Source: Circinella umbellata (Eukaryota > Mucoromycota > Mucoromycetes > Mucorales > Lichtheimiaceae). Taken from it: DNA of 64,000 nucleotides. Numbering within the stretch: the first letter of the stretch is position 1; the number at the start of each line of letters is the position of its first letter. Position numbers and translations under genes: made by a program. This document shows, piece by piece, positions 1 through 14,098 of the stretch. The stretch is taken from contig JAIWNF010000020.1 in the NCBI GenBank assembly GCA_025093555.1, positions 62,001 through 126,000 of the forward strand. Direction: 5' to 3'. The notes below the pieces were generated by a model. The model was not told where the DNA came from and did not search any database. It was given only the letters and a program-made list of their open reading frames with translations.

Positions 1-1342
1 TGATCGCATTCAACACAATTATCTAGGGTATATATACTCTGCAAGTGTAGCATTGGATGTATTTATTATTACATTTCATGCTCCTGAGATATCTAGCTTT
101 GTTGATATGAAACTATTCCCTCTGATTATGAATGTCACATTCAAGGCTGTAAAGAACTCTGGTGAACATAAGATATATCTTTGTTCATCTACTCTGTATT
201 TTAGCCTAATAAGAAGACATGCTTTAATATTGTTACGTTCGTTGGTAGCAAGACCTTCGGAGTAACGTTAAAAAGAGATAAATAGGGGTTAAGCAAGTAA
301 AAAGTATATTTTAATATAAGACTTTATGTCTATTTGTATTACTAAGATTATATATTGAAGTGGGAGTTCACGCTTTCGGTCTTTTTATGCCGAAACCACT
401 AATAATGGAAGTAATGGATAAGTTCTCAATATAATAAGACTAATAATAATTTGTTTATTGATTGAATTTAATTAAAGAGAAAATATTGATAATGATGAAA
501 AAGAAAATGGGATAAGAAGTGAACTGAGAATTGTGTGAACTGAGGAATTGTGTGAGCTGTGAACTAAAGATCTTTTGAAAAATAAAATTAAAGGGCTATT
601 TATACTAAAATATATACGTGGAAATAATTCACACGATAGAGAAATTGTTATTTAATAAAAGGAAAAAGAAATAACTGAAGAAATAATTGATGTTATCCTT
701 GATGAAATAATTTCATTATTTGAGAAAATCTCAACGAAGATAATATAAAAGGAAAATAGTAGAAATCAAGTCAATTTTATTGGTTAATATAATTTACGGC
801 GTAACAATATTTCAAGTGATTATTAGGAGCTTAAATGGGATGTATTTCCATCAGTACTTTCTGGCATTTTTTACTGCTTATAAAAGCAACTTTATATTGG
901 AAGACAACTTCCTTAGTATGATAATGAACTTCTCTGCTGCACAAAGGAATGGATCTCTTTCAGCATACAAAATGTATACTTAATCTCTAAATTGTCACGA
1001 GACTAGATCTAGTCTCCAGTTTGGTTTTTAATTTTGGTCTAATAAAAAACACGAATGACGTCGACAAAAAAAAATTAGTTAGTTTTACTTTATAACTATT
1101 GATGTGCAAAACGAAAAACAATATCTATTCACTACATTCAGATTAAATTTGCAATTAACATTAGCATGTCTGCCACCACTAATTTTTCTAACTTTACTTC
1201 AAAAATCCCGGTTGGGACTCACATATCTTTTCTCCTAAGAGTGCTGAAGGCCTAAGAAGCTACTGCAATAGGAACTATAAAGTCTAGTAAGGAACAAGTA
1301 TATGGAATTGTTCAATCCTACTCGAATGAGGGGAATGTTTTA
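1..1342. other. AT-rich region without a recognisable gene
   Basis: I see no supported gene. Short open frames at 53-265 and 780-983 (plus) show no family motif and have the low-complexity, AT-driven composition expected by chance. The stretch leads into the piggyBac relic and may include its 5' flank or another old repeat, but I could not find terminal repeats. Confidence 0.5.
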
Positions 1343-2653
1343 ATGGCATGTGTTTATGTTGCCAATGGCGATCACTCTATATGTAAAGTGAAGGCAGGGA
1401 ATCTCAAGAAAGAGAGAGAGGCTAAAGAAAACATGGTTCCTAGCATTCCTGTTGTTGCTCACGATGGGGACAAGTCTTCTAACCTGTTGTTGAGATTAGG
1501 GATCGACTATGAATTGGATACAGATAAATAGGATAATGGTGAAGGTCTTGAAGAGCTTCTAGGAGAACAAGGGAATATTGATTGGGTAGATAAGAGAGTT
1601 ACTATTGATGTACAACACACTGAGCCTTCTTATAAGAATGATGCAGTATTGAATATCGAAAATCATCGGTTTTCAACAGCATACATACTTTTTAAAAGGT
1701 TTCTACCAATAGATCATATTGTTGATCATATTATTCTATCCATCAATGCTAATGCAGTTGTTCGGTATATTGAAAAATGGCACCCACTGACCAAGGCTGA
1801 ATACTTTTTATGGATTGCACTTTGGACTTATATGGCATGGCTTCCTTGTAGTGATAGAGGTTTTTATTGGAGAACAAAGCCAACAATTCTAGTCCCCTCC
1901 CCGTACAATTTCGGTCAATAGATGTCGCATCGTCGTTTTGATGCTATTCTGGCAGCTCATACTCTTGAGCATCCTGCCACTATAGCTGCTGGAGTAACAA
2001 GCGACCCTCTAGTTCCAATTTGTGGTTTTGTTGAAGTATACAATGAAAATCTTCTGAATGCAATGGTTCCTAGACGAGTGTTGACAATTGATGAGACAAT
2101 GAACCAATGGGTTGGAAAGGTATCGCGAATGCCTAATGTGAAGAAGATTATTTCGAAACCACATCCTGTTGGTCAAGAGTTTAAAACAGTTGCTAATGCT
2201 TCTACTAACATTATCATTCGTCTTGATATCAGTGAAAAGAACTTTCAAGTGAAAAAGTTTGGTGATCAAGGTGCTATGATTTCTACTGTCTTGCATCTGT
2301 CTGAACCTTGGTTTGCCACTGGAAGAACAATTCTCACAGATTCCTGGTTCGGATCCCCTAGTTGTGCTGCTGTTCTTCATAAATATGGTCTATACAGTAT
2401 CATGGCAATAAAGAAGAGAAGCCATTGGCCACGTCCCGTTCCCCATGATCTTCACATGAAGTTAGAAGGAGAACCTGTTGGAACATCGATTTCTCTGGTC
2501 AGTATTGTCAAGGACGTACCTATGTCAATATGTATAGATAGCCAGCCTTTATTACAAGTTCTTCTAAGGCTGTTTTCTGAGCATGAAATTGGGTTGGTTT
2601 TCAAACATGTAGTATGGACAACAAGAATTAGGTTCCTTGTTACCACATTGTAA
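1343..2653 (+). pseudogene. piggyBac-type (PGBD) transposase relic with two in-frame stops
   Basis: A single reading frame runs through three open segments (1343-1531, 1649-1921, 1922-2653) interrupted by TAG at 1529 and TAG at 1919. The translation resembles the DDE_Tnp_1_7 domain of piggyBac-derived proteins: the HPLTKAEYFLWIALWTYM segment near 1780-1840 matches the family's N-terminal helix before the catalytic core. The core then shows RVLTIDETMNQWVGK (first Asp) and TILTDSWFGSPSCAAVL (second Asp). The end at 2653 seems to come before the third catalytic Asp and the C-terminal cysteine-rich domain, so the copy is also truncated. Both stops could be CAG-to-TAG changes. It is a dead transposon copy; TTAA target-site ends were not located. 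Family assignment is confident from the motifs, exact boundaries are not. Confidence 0.8.
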
Positions 2654-3278
2654 CCCTTACATAAACAACTTTTCTTATTTTCTATTTTTATATATGAATA
2701 TTTAGCCTACGAATATTCAGAACAATTATTCATATAAGAATATTCTCATTTCTATTACCTTTTACACTAATCAATCTATTGTACAACAACTTAATATAAA
2801 TATCCCCCCAATTAATTAATTAAACAATCACATGTAATAGCTGCGCGACATTAAACAGTTGCTGCAGATTTAACTGTGTAACATTAGAAAGTTACTGCTG
2901 AACAATTGTAAAAGGTATATAAACCCCAACTTTTTAAACCAAATAAAAATCATCAATTTGAAGTTATATCAACTTTATCTTAAATTTATTTTCTATTGAT
3001 CACTCAACACTGTATATTGGGTTGTTTAATTATTTTATTTATCTAAGAGATTAGCTTAACACGATGGGAAATTTTCGCAAGATTCGCGAGGTTTGCAATG
3101 TTCATGGTATAGGATTATAACTCAGTGCAGGCAGGTTCTTAATTTAGATATTTGTACTCTCGAACGTAACCAAATGAAGTTTTAGTCTATTTATATCTCA
3201 GTCACTCCTTTAACCAATAATACAGTCCAAATCAATATAAAGAATAATAGTATATTTTTCAAAAAAAAAGGTTTTATT
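2654..3278. other. Intergenic; weak solo-LTR-like features
   Basis: No gene is seen. About 2649-3062 begins TGTAAC and ends TTAACA, with a TATA-like GGTATATAAA near 2913 and AATAAA near 2941, an arrangement that recalls a solo LTR. I found no target-site duplication and no second copy in the window, so this is only a possibility. Confidence 0.25.
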
Positions 3279-4761
3279 TCATTTACCGGCGATTTGTCGT
3301 AACAACGGCATTTGTTTTACTTCTCTGCCGTTTTGAAGAAGGTGTAGAGGAGGACGGAAAAGAGGAAAGACCAAAGTTGCCTTGTGGTCGCTTAGGGTAC
3401 CGGTTATCCTGCATAAGAGTAACCAGATCTGACGCGGAGAAGTAGAGAAGGAGGAAGGAATGGAGAACGAAGGGAGGTGGTGGTTTTGGATGGTTGTTGT
3501 TGAAGAAGTCGCAGCAGCAGACAAACTATATTTATATGAAGATTATGATCAGAATTCATGGAATAAAATGAGTACTTTAAATTGTTATTTTGCTTACCTG
3601 GCGTTTGCTGCTATGCTATTGTCATCTTCGTCTTCAAAAAACGTCCTAATATTAAATATAAAAGAAAATATTATTATCAATACAGTTTATTTATTGACCA
3701 TGTGCATAACTTACGAAGACATAACGGCGGACAATCCACCCTCGCTTGCCGTATCCATGTAATTTCTATAATATTAAGGAAGAAAAACGTGTGAGAACAC
3801 ACACATATATACATTATTTGATGTATTGCCCATTAGTTAATGAAACATACCCCGAATACATGGATGCCGTGCGAACAAGAGCTTGTTTTTTATCTCTATA
3901 ATAAATGTAAATCGTCAATACTTTTTTTAATCTATATTCATATTATATATATGTAAATCCCAATACATACCTTTGAGAAGTACTAATGTGCTTCTCAAAA
4001 AGATAGTACACCAAGTAGAGAGACACCCAATTTTTCTCACACAAATCAATTGGGATGTCATCTAAATGGTGCTTCAAATAGATCGAGACATCCATGGCCA
4101 ACTTGTCTCTAGCCGTTTCGGTGAGCCCACGGAAAGTTTTGATTGTTTTATTGGGACAGGCATCCCAAACGGCTACAAGTCGTTTATGGAATTTATCCAC
4201 AATCTTGACCATGGTGTCCATCATTGCAACTTCATTGGGGCCAGTAAGCTGCAAGACCTCGCCGATGAAGTGTTTTCTAACGAGGCCCTGCGTGATCTTA
4301 CTGGCATCCGGCTTGCGAATCACGCCCGCCGCAGGAATACAATATTCCGCCATTCGTTTCTACGGCTGGATGTCCCGAGAAACATCCAACAAGGGATCAT
4401 CGTCCACGAGATGGTGTTGCTGTTGCTGCTGCTGCTGTTGTCCATCGGCTGGGTTTTGCACGGACAGTGCTTCTTTAATAAGAGCGACGGATGACTCAAG
4501 GTTAGTCACCTTGTTGTCAACCTTGGCCATCCAGCTGCACACGTCTTGCATAAGGACATACGAATCGGGTGGAGGAGGAAGATGGGCGTATTGCAGATAC
4601 ACCGATTGGTAATATGCTTGGTGTTGCTGCTGTTGTTGAGGAGGTTGTTGCTGGAGAGGTTGTTATTGAGGTTGTTGTTGCTGTGTGTTCATTTCGAAAT
4701 GCGAAGTAATTGAAACAGATGAAACAAAAGAATTTTTTTTTAATTCACGTCGCTTCGTCAT
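3279..4761 (-). pseudogene. Decayed multi-exon gene, glutamine-rich N-terminus, unknown family
   Basis: On the minus strand a frame starting MTKRRELKKN (4761) runs through a Q-rich N-terminus, a short helical region and a hydrophilic domain ending ...EKHISTSQR. Well-formed splice sites join exons 3971-4761, 3851-3895, 3715-3765, 3598-3645 and 3279-3525. The phase is kept throughout and the three internal exons are 45, 51 and 48 nt. Two in-frame stops break it: TAA at 4663-4665 inside the Q-rich run and TAG at 4360-4362. Both are explained by C-to-T at Gln codons. Intact splicing with only point nonsense changes suggests recent inactivation. The last exon also reads naturally in another frame (DNRYPKRPQGNFGL), so a small indel is possible. 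GC content is higher than in its surroundings. No family was recognised; it may be part of a repeat-associated Mucoromycota gene family. Confidence 0.55.
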
Positions 4762-4882
4762 GTATTCAAAAATGTTGCGCGGAACATAGTCACAAAATCA
4801 ACAATCACATAATATAAAGTAGTACAAAAAATGTTTGGTAAGTATTACTTCTTGAAATAGCTGGTTAAATCTTATACTTTAC

Positions 4883-5097
4883 CTTATTGTGATTATTCAT
4901 CCTGATTAACGAATCAGAAGACCATAATTGTTCCATACACGCATATTGATACACCCGGTCATTGATGAGGATCTAATATAAATAGAGAGATTATTTCATT
5001 TGTCTTTTTATTCTATTAATTCTGATATATATAACATCTACCTTACCCATTACTACCAAATCATGCCCAGAACTATCCTTAGTCGTTGCGATAAATG
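4883..5097 (-). other. Two exon-like segments upstream of the decayed gene
   Basis: Segments 5042-5097 and 4883-4972 on the minus strand translate to natural-looking peptide (IATTKDSSGHDLVVMGK and ILINDRVYQYACMEQLW) and are bounded by AG acceptors and GT donors. The donor GTAGAT after GGTAAG joins them in phase. They may be 5' exons of the decayed gene downstream (3279-4761) or the remnant of a separate gene. I could not connect them to the next exon without a stop. Confidence 0.3.
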
Positions 5098-6891
5098 CTA
5101 GCGTTCCTCACGTATCGGATGGGTAGATGAAGTGTGTATGTATATTTTTTTTTTGGCAGAAATACAGTCGAAGTAGGAAGAACCGTCGTATTGTAGTGAA
5201 TCAAAGAAAAGAGTGAAATAATCTATAATAAGTTTTGATTTGGAATGTAAAAAAAGGTATTGGATATTGTAAAAATTGTTATCGTGATTGATTTGTCTTT
5301 TCGTATATAAGTATAATATAGCGCGATTGGTTTAGATTGGTTCAGAATAAATATTGTACTTCAAACTGGTTCAAAGAAACAAAATAGAAGCATATTTTAA
5401 TAAACGATGGCAATTGTAGAAAAGTACATGGTAATTTTTATTATAAATATAAAAATAAAATAAATAAATCCGTAATGTAAAAGATAATATAGTAGATGAA
5501 GAGAAATATAAAAAATAGGGAAAAGAATACTTTTTGTTAAAAAAAGCCGAAATTATAAATATAAAGTGCGCGTGCGTATATAGTATGGCTGTGTGTTGAA
5601 AAAAAAATTATGTGTGACAGCAAAAAAAAAAAAAAAGAGAAAACCAAGCTTCTTCAATCAAATCTTCGTTACTCCATTTAACACAGTCATCTTTTTTAAT
5701 AATGGAAAATAATGATCCCAAATGAAACAACTAAGTTTGGTAGTCTTTTTTTTTATTATATTATTTTAATCACTCATCATCGTATCTATTTTACACACGA
5801 ACGGACATGTTCAATAACGCCAATAAGCATCTATTAGCTTAACGAGTACAATATTACATCTTTGCTCTACTAACTATTGTGGATTGAGTTTATAGACAAA
5901 TATATTCTTTACAACAATCTACTTTATTTACCAATGGATTTTAACAAATATTTTATTTAATCTTGATCAATAAAACTATCTAATATACACCTTGATAACC
6001 CTACAAAACAACTAGCATTACTCAATTTTATTATCAAAGCTCCTTCTTTTTTATATATCCCTATCTTTGACATAATTGCTTTTATATAACTGGAGATTGT
6101 GCTTGACGATTGGTAAGTGGTACTACTCTTTCTTTTTACACACATACCCTTTCTCCGAATTATATTACTATAATATATTTGTTTACTAATGGTGGTAGTA
6201 TTTTATTTTATTTTTCTTTGAGTAGATTTTATAACTAATGCAAATAATCATTGAAAAAAAAGTGCTGCGGATATGGGTTGATATTACGGTTTATATACTT
6301 GGATTTGGATGATGAATATTTGGATGATGAACATTTGGACTGTACAAAATAGAAAGAGTATTGGGGTATATAATTATATTATATATATCACTATGGTAAT
6401 GCAAATATCAAATAAACTATTCTAGATGTCTTCTTCAACAATGGTTATTTTTTTTATTTGCTATTCTTTGTTTTGGAAAGGGACAAATATTAGTATTATT
6501 ATGAAATAATATAGGAAATGTTGTAGCATGAATAATTTGAGGAATGATATGTTATAAGAAATATAATGAATGGGGACAAGTAATAACATTTCAACATCTC
6601 TGGGATTAGATCATTTCAAAAACTTTAGATCTAAAAAGTTTGATGAATCTTCGAGTTGATAAAATAATATTTGTCACATTTATTGACTTACTACACTTAC
6701 AATAAAAATGCGGCATACTTTTTCAATCCAATATTTTTATCTTTTTTATAAACACCTATAAACAACTTCGTTGAAAAAAACACCCATTACCACTTTGAAT
6801 CTTTCGGATGGTTGCATCATCGGATCGGATGATACACCCATCAGCATCCGAACTTGCGGATGCGGATGCGGATCGGATGAGCGGATGAAGA
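5098..6891. other. Repeat-rich intergenic region; CGGATG-type short repeats at its right end
   Basis: No gene could be supported; the 62-codon minus-strand frame at 5957-6145 lacks recognisable features. Between about 6805 and 6890 the hexamer CGGATG/GCGGAT recurs several times with interruptions, directly beside the dispersed repeat that begins at 6892. Confidence 0.45.
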
Positions 6892-7829
6892 ACGCACCAA
6901 ATTGAATCTTAATCCAATGTCACCCCAGCGCAAAAGTTTTCATTTGAAAAATTAAAACACAGCGCCAAACTAAAAGTTGTGGGACAAGGAGGTCTGTGCT
7001 ATATCGGAGTAACTTTGTGAAACAAAAACTAAGAACATTGATCGGCATGAAATGATTGATGTACGTACTTCTTTAACCGTTTAACAGTTCTTTTTCTATC
7101 ATTTCTCTTTATTCATTCTTTTATGTTTTATATCTTTTATCTTATTTAGCAATGTCGTATGGTTTTTTCGGTATTCTAAATCAATTAACAGTCCTAAACC
7201 CGTGATAGCAACGGGAATTCAAATTTTTGAAAACGGTCACGAAAAAAAAGTTATAAAAAGGGGGAACTTTTTCCTAACTTTTTTCTTTTTTCTTTTTTTT
7301 CTTCACTTCTCTGCTTTCATGAGTTTCTTCCACTAGTGAGACTTCTCTGAATTTAAGACTTCTCAGAATACTTGAGTTTTTTGACTACTTGAGTTTTTTG
7401 ACAATTTTTTTTTGATAATACTAATTTTTGGAAATTAAGTATTATCAATTTTTTTTTTATAAAAAACGTATTTTTTTTTTACTGTTGGTTTTTTTTTAAT
7501 AATGAAATATTATTATTATTATTATTATTATGATTATTATGATTATTATGATTATTATGATTATTATGATTATGATTATGATTATTATTATTTATTATTT
7601 ATTATTATTGAAATGGGTTTACCAAGCAAAGCCCTTCTATTTTTTAATGGTAATAAGTTCATGTTGTTCCTGTAGTTAACGGGTTATCATTTAAAACGCC
7701 ATATAAATAAAAAAAAAAAAAGTGCCAGGTACGCTCATGTGTCTACGCATAGTTTTTTTTCACAAATGAATCACTTGAATGAATTACGTTAAAAAAATAC
7801 AAATTACTACTACATTTTATATTTCATTA
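6892..7829 (+). repeat. Dispersed repeat, left copy (inverted partner at 38957-39889)
   Basis: Starting at ACGCACCAAATTGAATCTTA and ending near ACTACTACA...ATTTCATT, this 938 bp segment reappears as a reverse complement at 38957-39889. By eye most positions are identical, including a central purine/pyrimidine-rich zone and a (TTATTATGA)n microsatellite that differs in repeat number. It carries no open reading frame of note. It is probably a non-autonomous mobile element or solo LTR; I found neither clear terminal inverted repeats nor a target-site duplication. Confidence 0.85.
7510..7600. repeat. TTATTATGA-type microsatellite inside the dispersed repeat
   Basis: A run of ATT and ATG trinucleotides with a higher-order ATTATTATG pattern. 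The partner copy at about 39170-39290 has the reverse complement with a different repeat count, as expected for slippage. Confidence 0.9.
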
Positions 7830-8761
7830 CGGAGAAATGACTTTGATAATTTATTGGTGTTTGCTCTTAAAACTACGTATGTAATACCGAGAAGAAAGCA
7901 GTTTATTTTTACCTATTCCAAACACGATATTAATGTTTCATAGGAACAAAAAGGACAAACTCTATGTTTTTTTACTCTCCTTTATATTAAGATAAACTGT
8001 TATTACTGAACAAAAATTTCTATTCTTTGACTTTTTTTTGTAATTGGTACCATTATTAAAATAGAATTATAAAACCATCTCTTTTTATGTGTTTGATTCA
8101 TATTATATAACTTGTACATTATTGAATGAGTTTTTAGCATCCCCATTAAACTAAAAGTACCCATTGTTCGTAGTACACTCATCTCAAGAAAAAAAAAATG
8201 TAAACTTATATATTTGTCCCTCGGAAGTGAAGTTCTTCCACACAATTGAAACTATCATCTTTTTTTTTTTCCCTATATCTTTGTACAGTTATATTTCAAC
8301 AATCAAACGAGGTATCTAACTAAATCTAGTATGAATCCTTATTTATATTGAGAGTAGCCTCCGATTAAATGGTGGATACGTAGATATAGTAAAATGACAG
8401 AAAAAACGGGTATTAAAACGATGGTGAGTCAATGAGCAGAATAATTTGTTTTTGTGTATGTGACTCGGGTGAGAACAAATATAATAATATAAACACATCA
8501 ACACATTCTTTGTTCTATCATGCAATCCTCTCTCTTTTCGTTCACAAAAAAAATATAATAGGGATTACAATAACTTCAAATTTTGAGTCATGAATGGTAT
8601 GTCCATTCCATTTATATATATAAATTACGTATTTACTTATGATATTTGACATCCTTGAATGTAATAAAGTAAGTGTTGGGTAAAAAAGATGTTTGTACGT
8701 AAACATGTGAAGGAAAAAAAGAAAATTGATAAAGAATACAAATGATAAATGAAATTATTTT
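7830..8761. other. Intergenic, 3' flank of RAV1
   Basis: No gene is seen. Frames at 8003-8245 and 8343-8525 (minus) lack motifs and are interrupted-looking AT-rich sequence. Confidence 0.5.
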
Positions 8762-11700
8762 TTACTGTAAAGTTCCAGCACTATTTTGATCATTATTATG
8801 TAATAAAGATGATGACCAGCTTACAAGACCTGCTGGACCTGATGTATAAATACTATCTTCATTCACTTGTATTTGGGTAACACCATAAGCTTTAAGCTAG
8901 ATAGATATATAAAACAGGTGAGTTAAAAAACAAAAAAAATAATTATCATTAGATAAAATTATACTTACCGGGAATCGATTAAATCCTGTCCCCAAGAATC
9001 GATTTCGTGGTTGGATATCACACGTTTGTTTTAATTTATGAGTAGATGCATCCCATATCTATAATTTACAAATACATATTAATCAATAAAAGTATTTAAT
9101 AGCAACCACTCCCCCTCGTTTGCTATTTTCTTTATGCTTACCTTTAATTCACCATCAATAGAACCTGTAATAAGTGTTCCATTCACTGAATCAACTGCAA
9201 GTGAACGTATTCGTGAATTGTGTGCTGTAAATGTATGCATAATACTACGCTGTCGAATATCCGAAACAACTATATATAATATGATTAATCAATTTTTTTT
9301 TGTTTTTTAGTATCTCTTATCTATTATCTTTCTTTGTATATACATATTTAATATTAAACGTACCAATATCTCCACTTTTACCACCAGTGAACAACAGTTG
9401 ATTTTTTGGTTCATATGCAATAGCATAAGCTCCACCATCATGTGCAGGAAGAGCTAAAAAAAACCATGTTAGTTTATCTTGTATATTTTTCAATCATAAA
9501 GCTGCCATCATTAGAGTAACTACTTACAAGCTATCATGGCTTTTGATGGAGGTAATAATGTATCCCATAAATAAACATGGTCGCGTTTACTATTGTATAT
9601 ATAAATATATATATGTGAGTAAAAAAAATTAGAAGAAATAAAATAAATCCCTTTTCTTCTCCCTTCTTCCTTCGTCTTTCCCAATTTAAAGAATATATAT
9701 TACTTACTTTCGACTCATAGCAACAGAAGTACCAGCACTTGCTACAAGACTACTTGAATTCAAATAGGTAAAATCACGTGTCGCTTTGGAATGACAAGAT
9801 GGTAAAGTATAATAAGGTTTACTTGAATGTGCATAAGAGTCAAATCGCCATAATAAAAGTCCTCCAGTTGTATCACCTGCACCAAATCGTTGACCTACTT
9901 GATCAAAATGAACTCTAAGTAAATGTTTTTTTTTATAATAAAAGAAAAAAGAGTTTAGTAAAAAAAAAAGAAAGTAATATTTATTCCTCTCTTCCTATTT
10001 TGCGCCTATATAATATTTTTTTACTTACCTGGTAACTTTACCATGACAACCATGATAACTAGCAATTTCTTGTTCTTGACCAAATTGCCATAACATAACA
10101 CTAGGTCCACCATTTCCATTGATTTCACCGCCCGTAATATCTAAAATAGTATCAACCGTCCGCCACCATTTAATATATATATATGCACCTCAATTAAAAA
10201 TTCACCATGTCCCTTTCCCCCTCCCTGGTAAAATTAAAATAACCAAAACTTACAAAATGGAAAATAAGGATGTGCTTCTGAACATGTTGCTTGAATATTT
10301 CTTTTAAGAGATACCATTTCTGCAATAGAACCTATGGAACTGGCTGCTGCAGGAGATCGAGACGTTTCTGATCCAGACATAATACCTTCTTTACCAATAC
10401 CTAGTGATCTTTTTAATGTTTCATGTAAATTATCTAAATTATTTGTTTGTTGTTGTTGTTGTTTAGATGTATCTGCTAAACGTAAACTAGCAGGTGAAGC
10501 TGCAACACTACTATTCGGTGTTTTTCCATGATAGGGGCCTCGATGATGAGGTAAATGATGACTTTTAGATCGTTGTCTGGTTTTAGTGGTAGATGAACCA
10601 CCGTCTGCTTCTGTATCAGAAGAATGGTTATTACCAAAATCATCTTCTTCTTCAGTATCAGGATAACTATCATTATGAGGATGATGATGATGTCGATGAT
10701 GGTGATGATGATGATGTTCTTGACCATGACCCGTAGATGAATAAGAAGTAGATCGAACCATATGCTAAATAGGAACGAAACGAAATGAAATTGAATTATT
10801 CCATCACTTATATAACCATCACAACAAAAAAAAAAAAAACTCGAAATTGAGTTTAAACTTACTGTTCCGTATTGTTGTACACCTGTCAAATCAATTTCTT
10901 GAACTTCAGATTTCATAACAATAGCTACCGTATCAGGACATGTCTAGAAGTCAAACAAATATAAAATATTAAAATTTCCCATCGCACTTTTTTAAACATT
11001 GAAAACACTTTGGTGGGATATAACTTACAGAATTAACAGCAAATGCATGAGCAGTAGTGGGAGTACTATACAATGTTTGTGGTGGTTGTTCGGTATCATC
11101 AGGTAATATATTAATATCAGGAGGCTAAACAAAATAATAATAATAATACTTGAGTACAAAATAAAGAAACTAAATTCAACTTAATAAAAAAAAAAAGGGC
11201 CAATTCATTTACAGCAAAATTAATAAATGGTAATAATCGTTCTTGAGTTCTTAAAGATTTAAGAGACCTCCAATATTTTTTTTGTCGTAATGATTTATAT
11301 TCTCTTGACATGTTACCTAATCAAATTAATAAAAGATAATATTAATAATGATCCTAGTTATCATATAAATGTATATATATATATATATATATATTCATTA
11401 CGTTTGGTTAATTCTCCTTCTAATTGTAAACTAATCGTGTCTTTTAATGTATGGGTTCGATAAGCAATTGGATCCAACATAACCATCCAAATAAATGATA
11501 TTAATTCACCTATATAAATAGTATAAAGAGAAAAGTTAATCATTTTTATTTAATGGGTTATCGAAAAGAATATAAAAAAACTTACTAGTTGAATCCAATT
11601 TTTTTTCAGCATGTTGCATATATCCTTCCAAAATAGAAAGAACATAGTTTAATGAAGCAGCTTCTAACATATTGGATCCTGCTGTTCGATCATTACAATC

Positions 11701-14063
11701 TGCCATAGGTCTATACGCTTCTTCATCCATATCATATCCAAATAAAGTATCTTCTGAAAAGGCATCAAAATCATCTGGATCAATATCCACCTAAATAAAT
11801 GGGGGGTTTTTTTTATCATGTAAATAATAATATAGATTGGAAACCCCTTATACAGAGTGTCTGTGTTCTTTTATAAACATACCATTTTTTCTTCATTTTG
11901 ATGCACCTTATCAAATCCTTGTTGTATAGTATTGGAGGATGACAATGATTCCAAAAAACTTTTAAAATTACTTAAAAATGACCAGGTTTTTTCAAAATGT
12001 CTTTGTTTTAATGTTACCATGATCATAGTAACATAAGCATTTAATGCAATTTTTTGTGCTTGAGAAAATGAAATATCTTGTTGAAGTTTACTCCAAATAA
12101 AATAAGTGGACATGACACGTCTAGGAGAAAAAGAAAATTTAAAGATTTTAATTCATCGCTTTCCTCCCCCTTCCCCCTCTTCTCTTTCTCTCTCTCTCTC
12201 TTTTTATCAAAACTACATACTCTGACCAACGTTCCATAAAAGCCAATCCAGCATAATTATAATCTTGTTCATTTAAAGCAGCTCTAAATACTTGTAAACA
12301 TCCTGTCTTGAAAGCCGTCATAAACACTTTGGCATCACTGGATGAAACAGTGTGTGTATCAATCATTCTTAAATATAATGCAAATACATCGGTTTCAATA
12401 CTTTTTTCTAATAATAAGCGATTTAAAATAGGTCTTGAAATCATAACAGATTCTCCCAATGTAAATATATCTTCTTGTCTTTGTTCAAAAGAAGCTTGAT
12501 ATCCACCTGATGTCTTTAACATGGAGGATACGGCACTATCATATAATGCTGCAGCACCATGGAAAATGGTCTATTATTATTATTATTTTTTGGAGTGTAA
12601 GTAATCAAACGATGTATGCTCCTGCCCGTTTTATTTTTGTTTACCTGAATCATTCGCATAACTAACAATGCTTTATAAATGGCAAGTCCATTATCATCAT
12701 TAGTATCTTCTTGATTATTTTCTGTTATTTCCTCATTCTCTCCATCGAGTTCTTCTTCCTCATCATCTATTGGAGAAGTAGTCGTGTTAAGCCAATCATC
12801 ATCTCCAAATAAATCAGTCGAGGATGGTTTTGTATCCGCAAAAATATCATCATTAGCAAATAAATCAACAGCGCGATCTTCTTGTTTCTTTTTGGGTGCA
12901 AAAAGATCTTCCTCTTCAGCAAATAAATCAATAGCTCTTGATTCTTTCTTTTTAGATACATCTTCCTCTTCAGCAAATAAATCCATGGCTCTTGATTCTT
13001 TTATGGGTTTTGATTCTTGTTCTTGTTCGGGTGCTGGTTTCTTGCATTTGGATAAAATAAATAATGCCAATAATGGACATCCAAGTCGTTCATAAGCTCG
13101 ACTTACATTTAATGAAAATGCATATTCTAATCGAGATGATATTTCAAGATTCTGTTTGTTTTGTAATCGAAGTTGTTCTTTGAGATGTTGATACAAAATA
13201 AATAAATTTGGATCATTGACATTGGCTACTATAGTGTCATGATGAATATTTTCTTGTTCTTTTAAAGTTTCATTACACGTATCATTGAGTGGTACCTAAA
13301 AAAAAAAAGCAGTTCAATAAAGTTTTTATATTCCTGTCAAAAAGGTATCAGAAGTTACAAAAGAGGAGGAAAGGTTTCTATTACTTACTACGATTGAACG
13401 AATACATTCATGAGGTTCTTCCAATAAGGAATAAGCCATAATCATAAGCCAACGATCTTTTGTTTCTTTTGCAAGTGGTAAAACATGCGTTTTTAAAATT
13501 GTTTGAAGTAAAGGACTGTGATCACCTAATTATCAAAAAAAAAAAATATATATATAAAAATTTAACAAAACTTGATCATGCTTCTTGTAATTTTTAATGT
13601 TAATGAATAATTTACCTTCATAGACACGACAAATAGCGATAGCAAGTTGATAATCCTTTAAATTTTTCAAAATGACACCTACAGCATCACTTAATTTATC
13701 GCCTAATAAGAAAAATGCCGCAGCATATTCTATACATATATAAAATCATTTTTTTTTTAGAAATCTATCATAAACTTAAACCATAACTACTTTCCCCACC
13801 CCTCTTTTTTTCTTTACCATAACGTTGTCTTCCTAAAAGTACAAATGCATTCTTAGAAGCTGCTGTTCTCCAACGGGGTTGTGAAAAATCATTAGCAAGA
13901 AATCGAACCATCACCCCTTGTTCTTTGTGACCATGCGCTGTGCGCCACAAACTTTGTAAAAGACCTTTTTTACGAAGAGCAAGATAATATAGTGTACAAT
14001 TAATGGGATCTTTAACTTCTTGATTTAAATAAGTATTACGTGCAATATTTGTCATTTGTTCTA

Positions 14064-14098
<35 letters not shown>

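Noticed and set aside
2009..2646. Minus-strand frames over the piggyBac relic
   Set aside because: Shadows of the transposase frame; they carry no independent motif.
1343..4761. UAG/UAA reassigned to glutamine
   Set aside because: Stops replacing Gln occur only in decayed or repeat-associated frames. Conserved genes here end at TAA or TGA and show no in-frame UAG or UAA.
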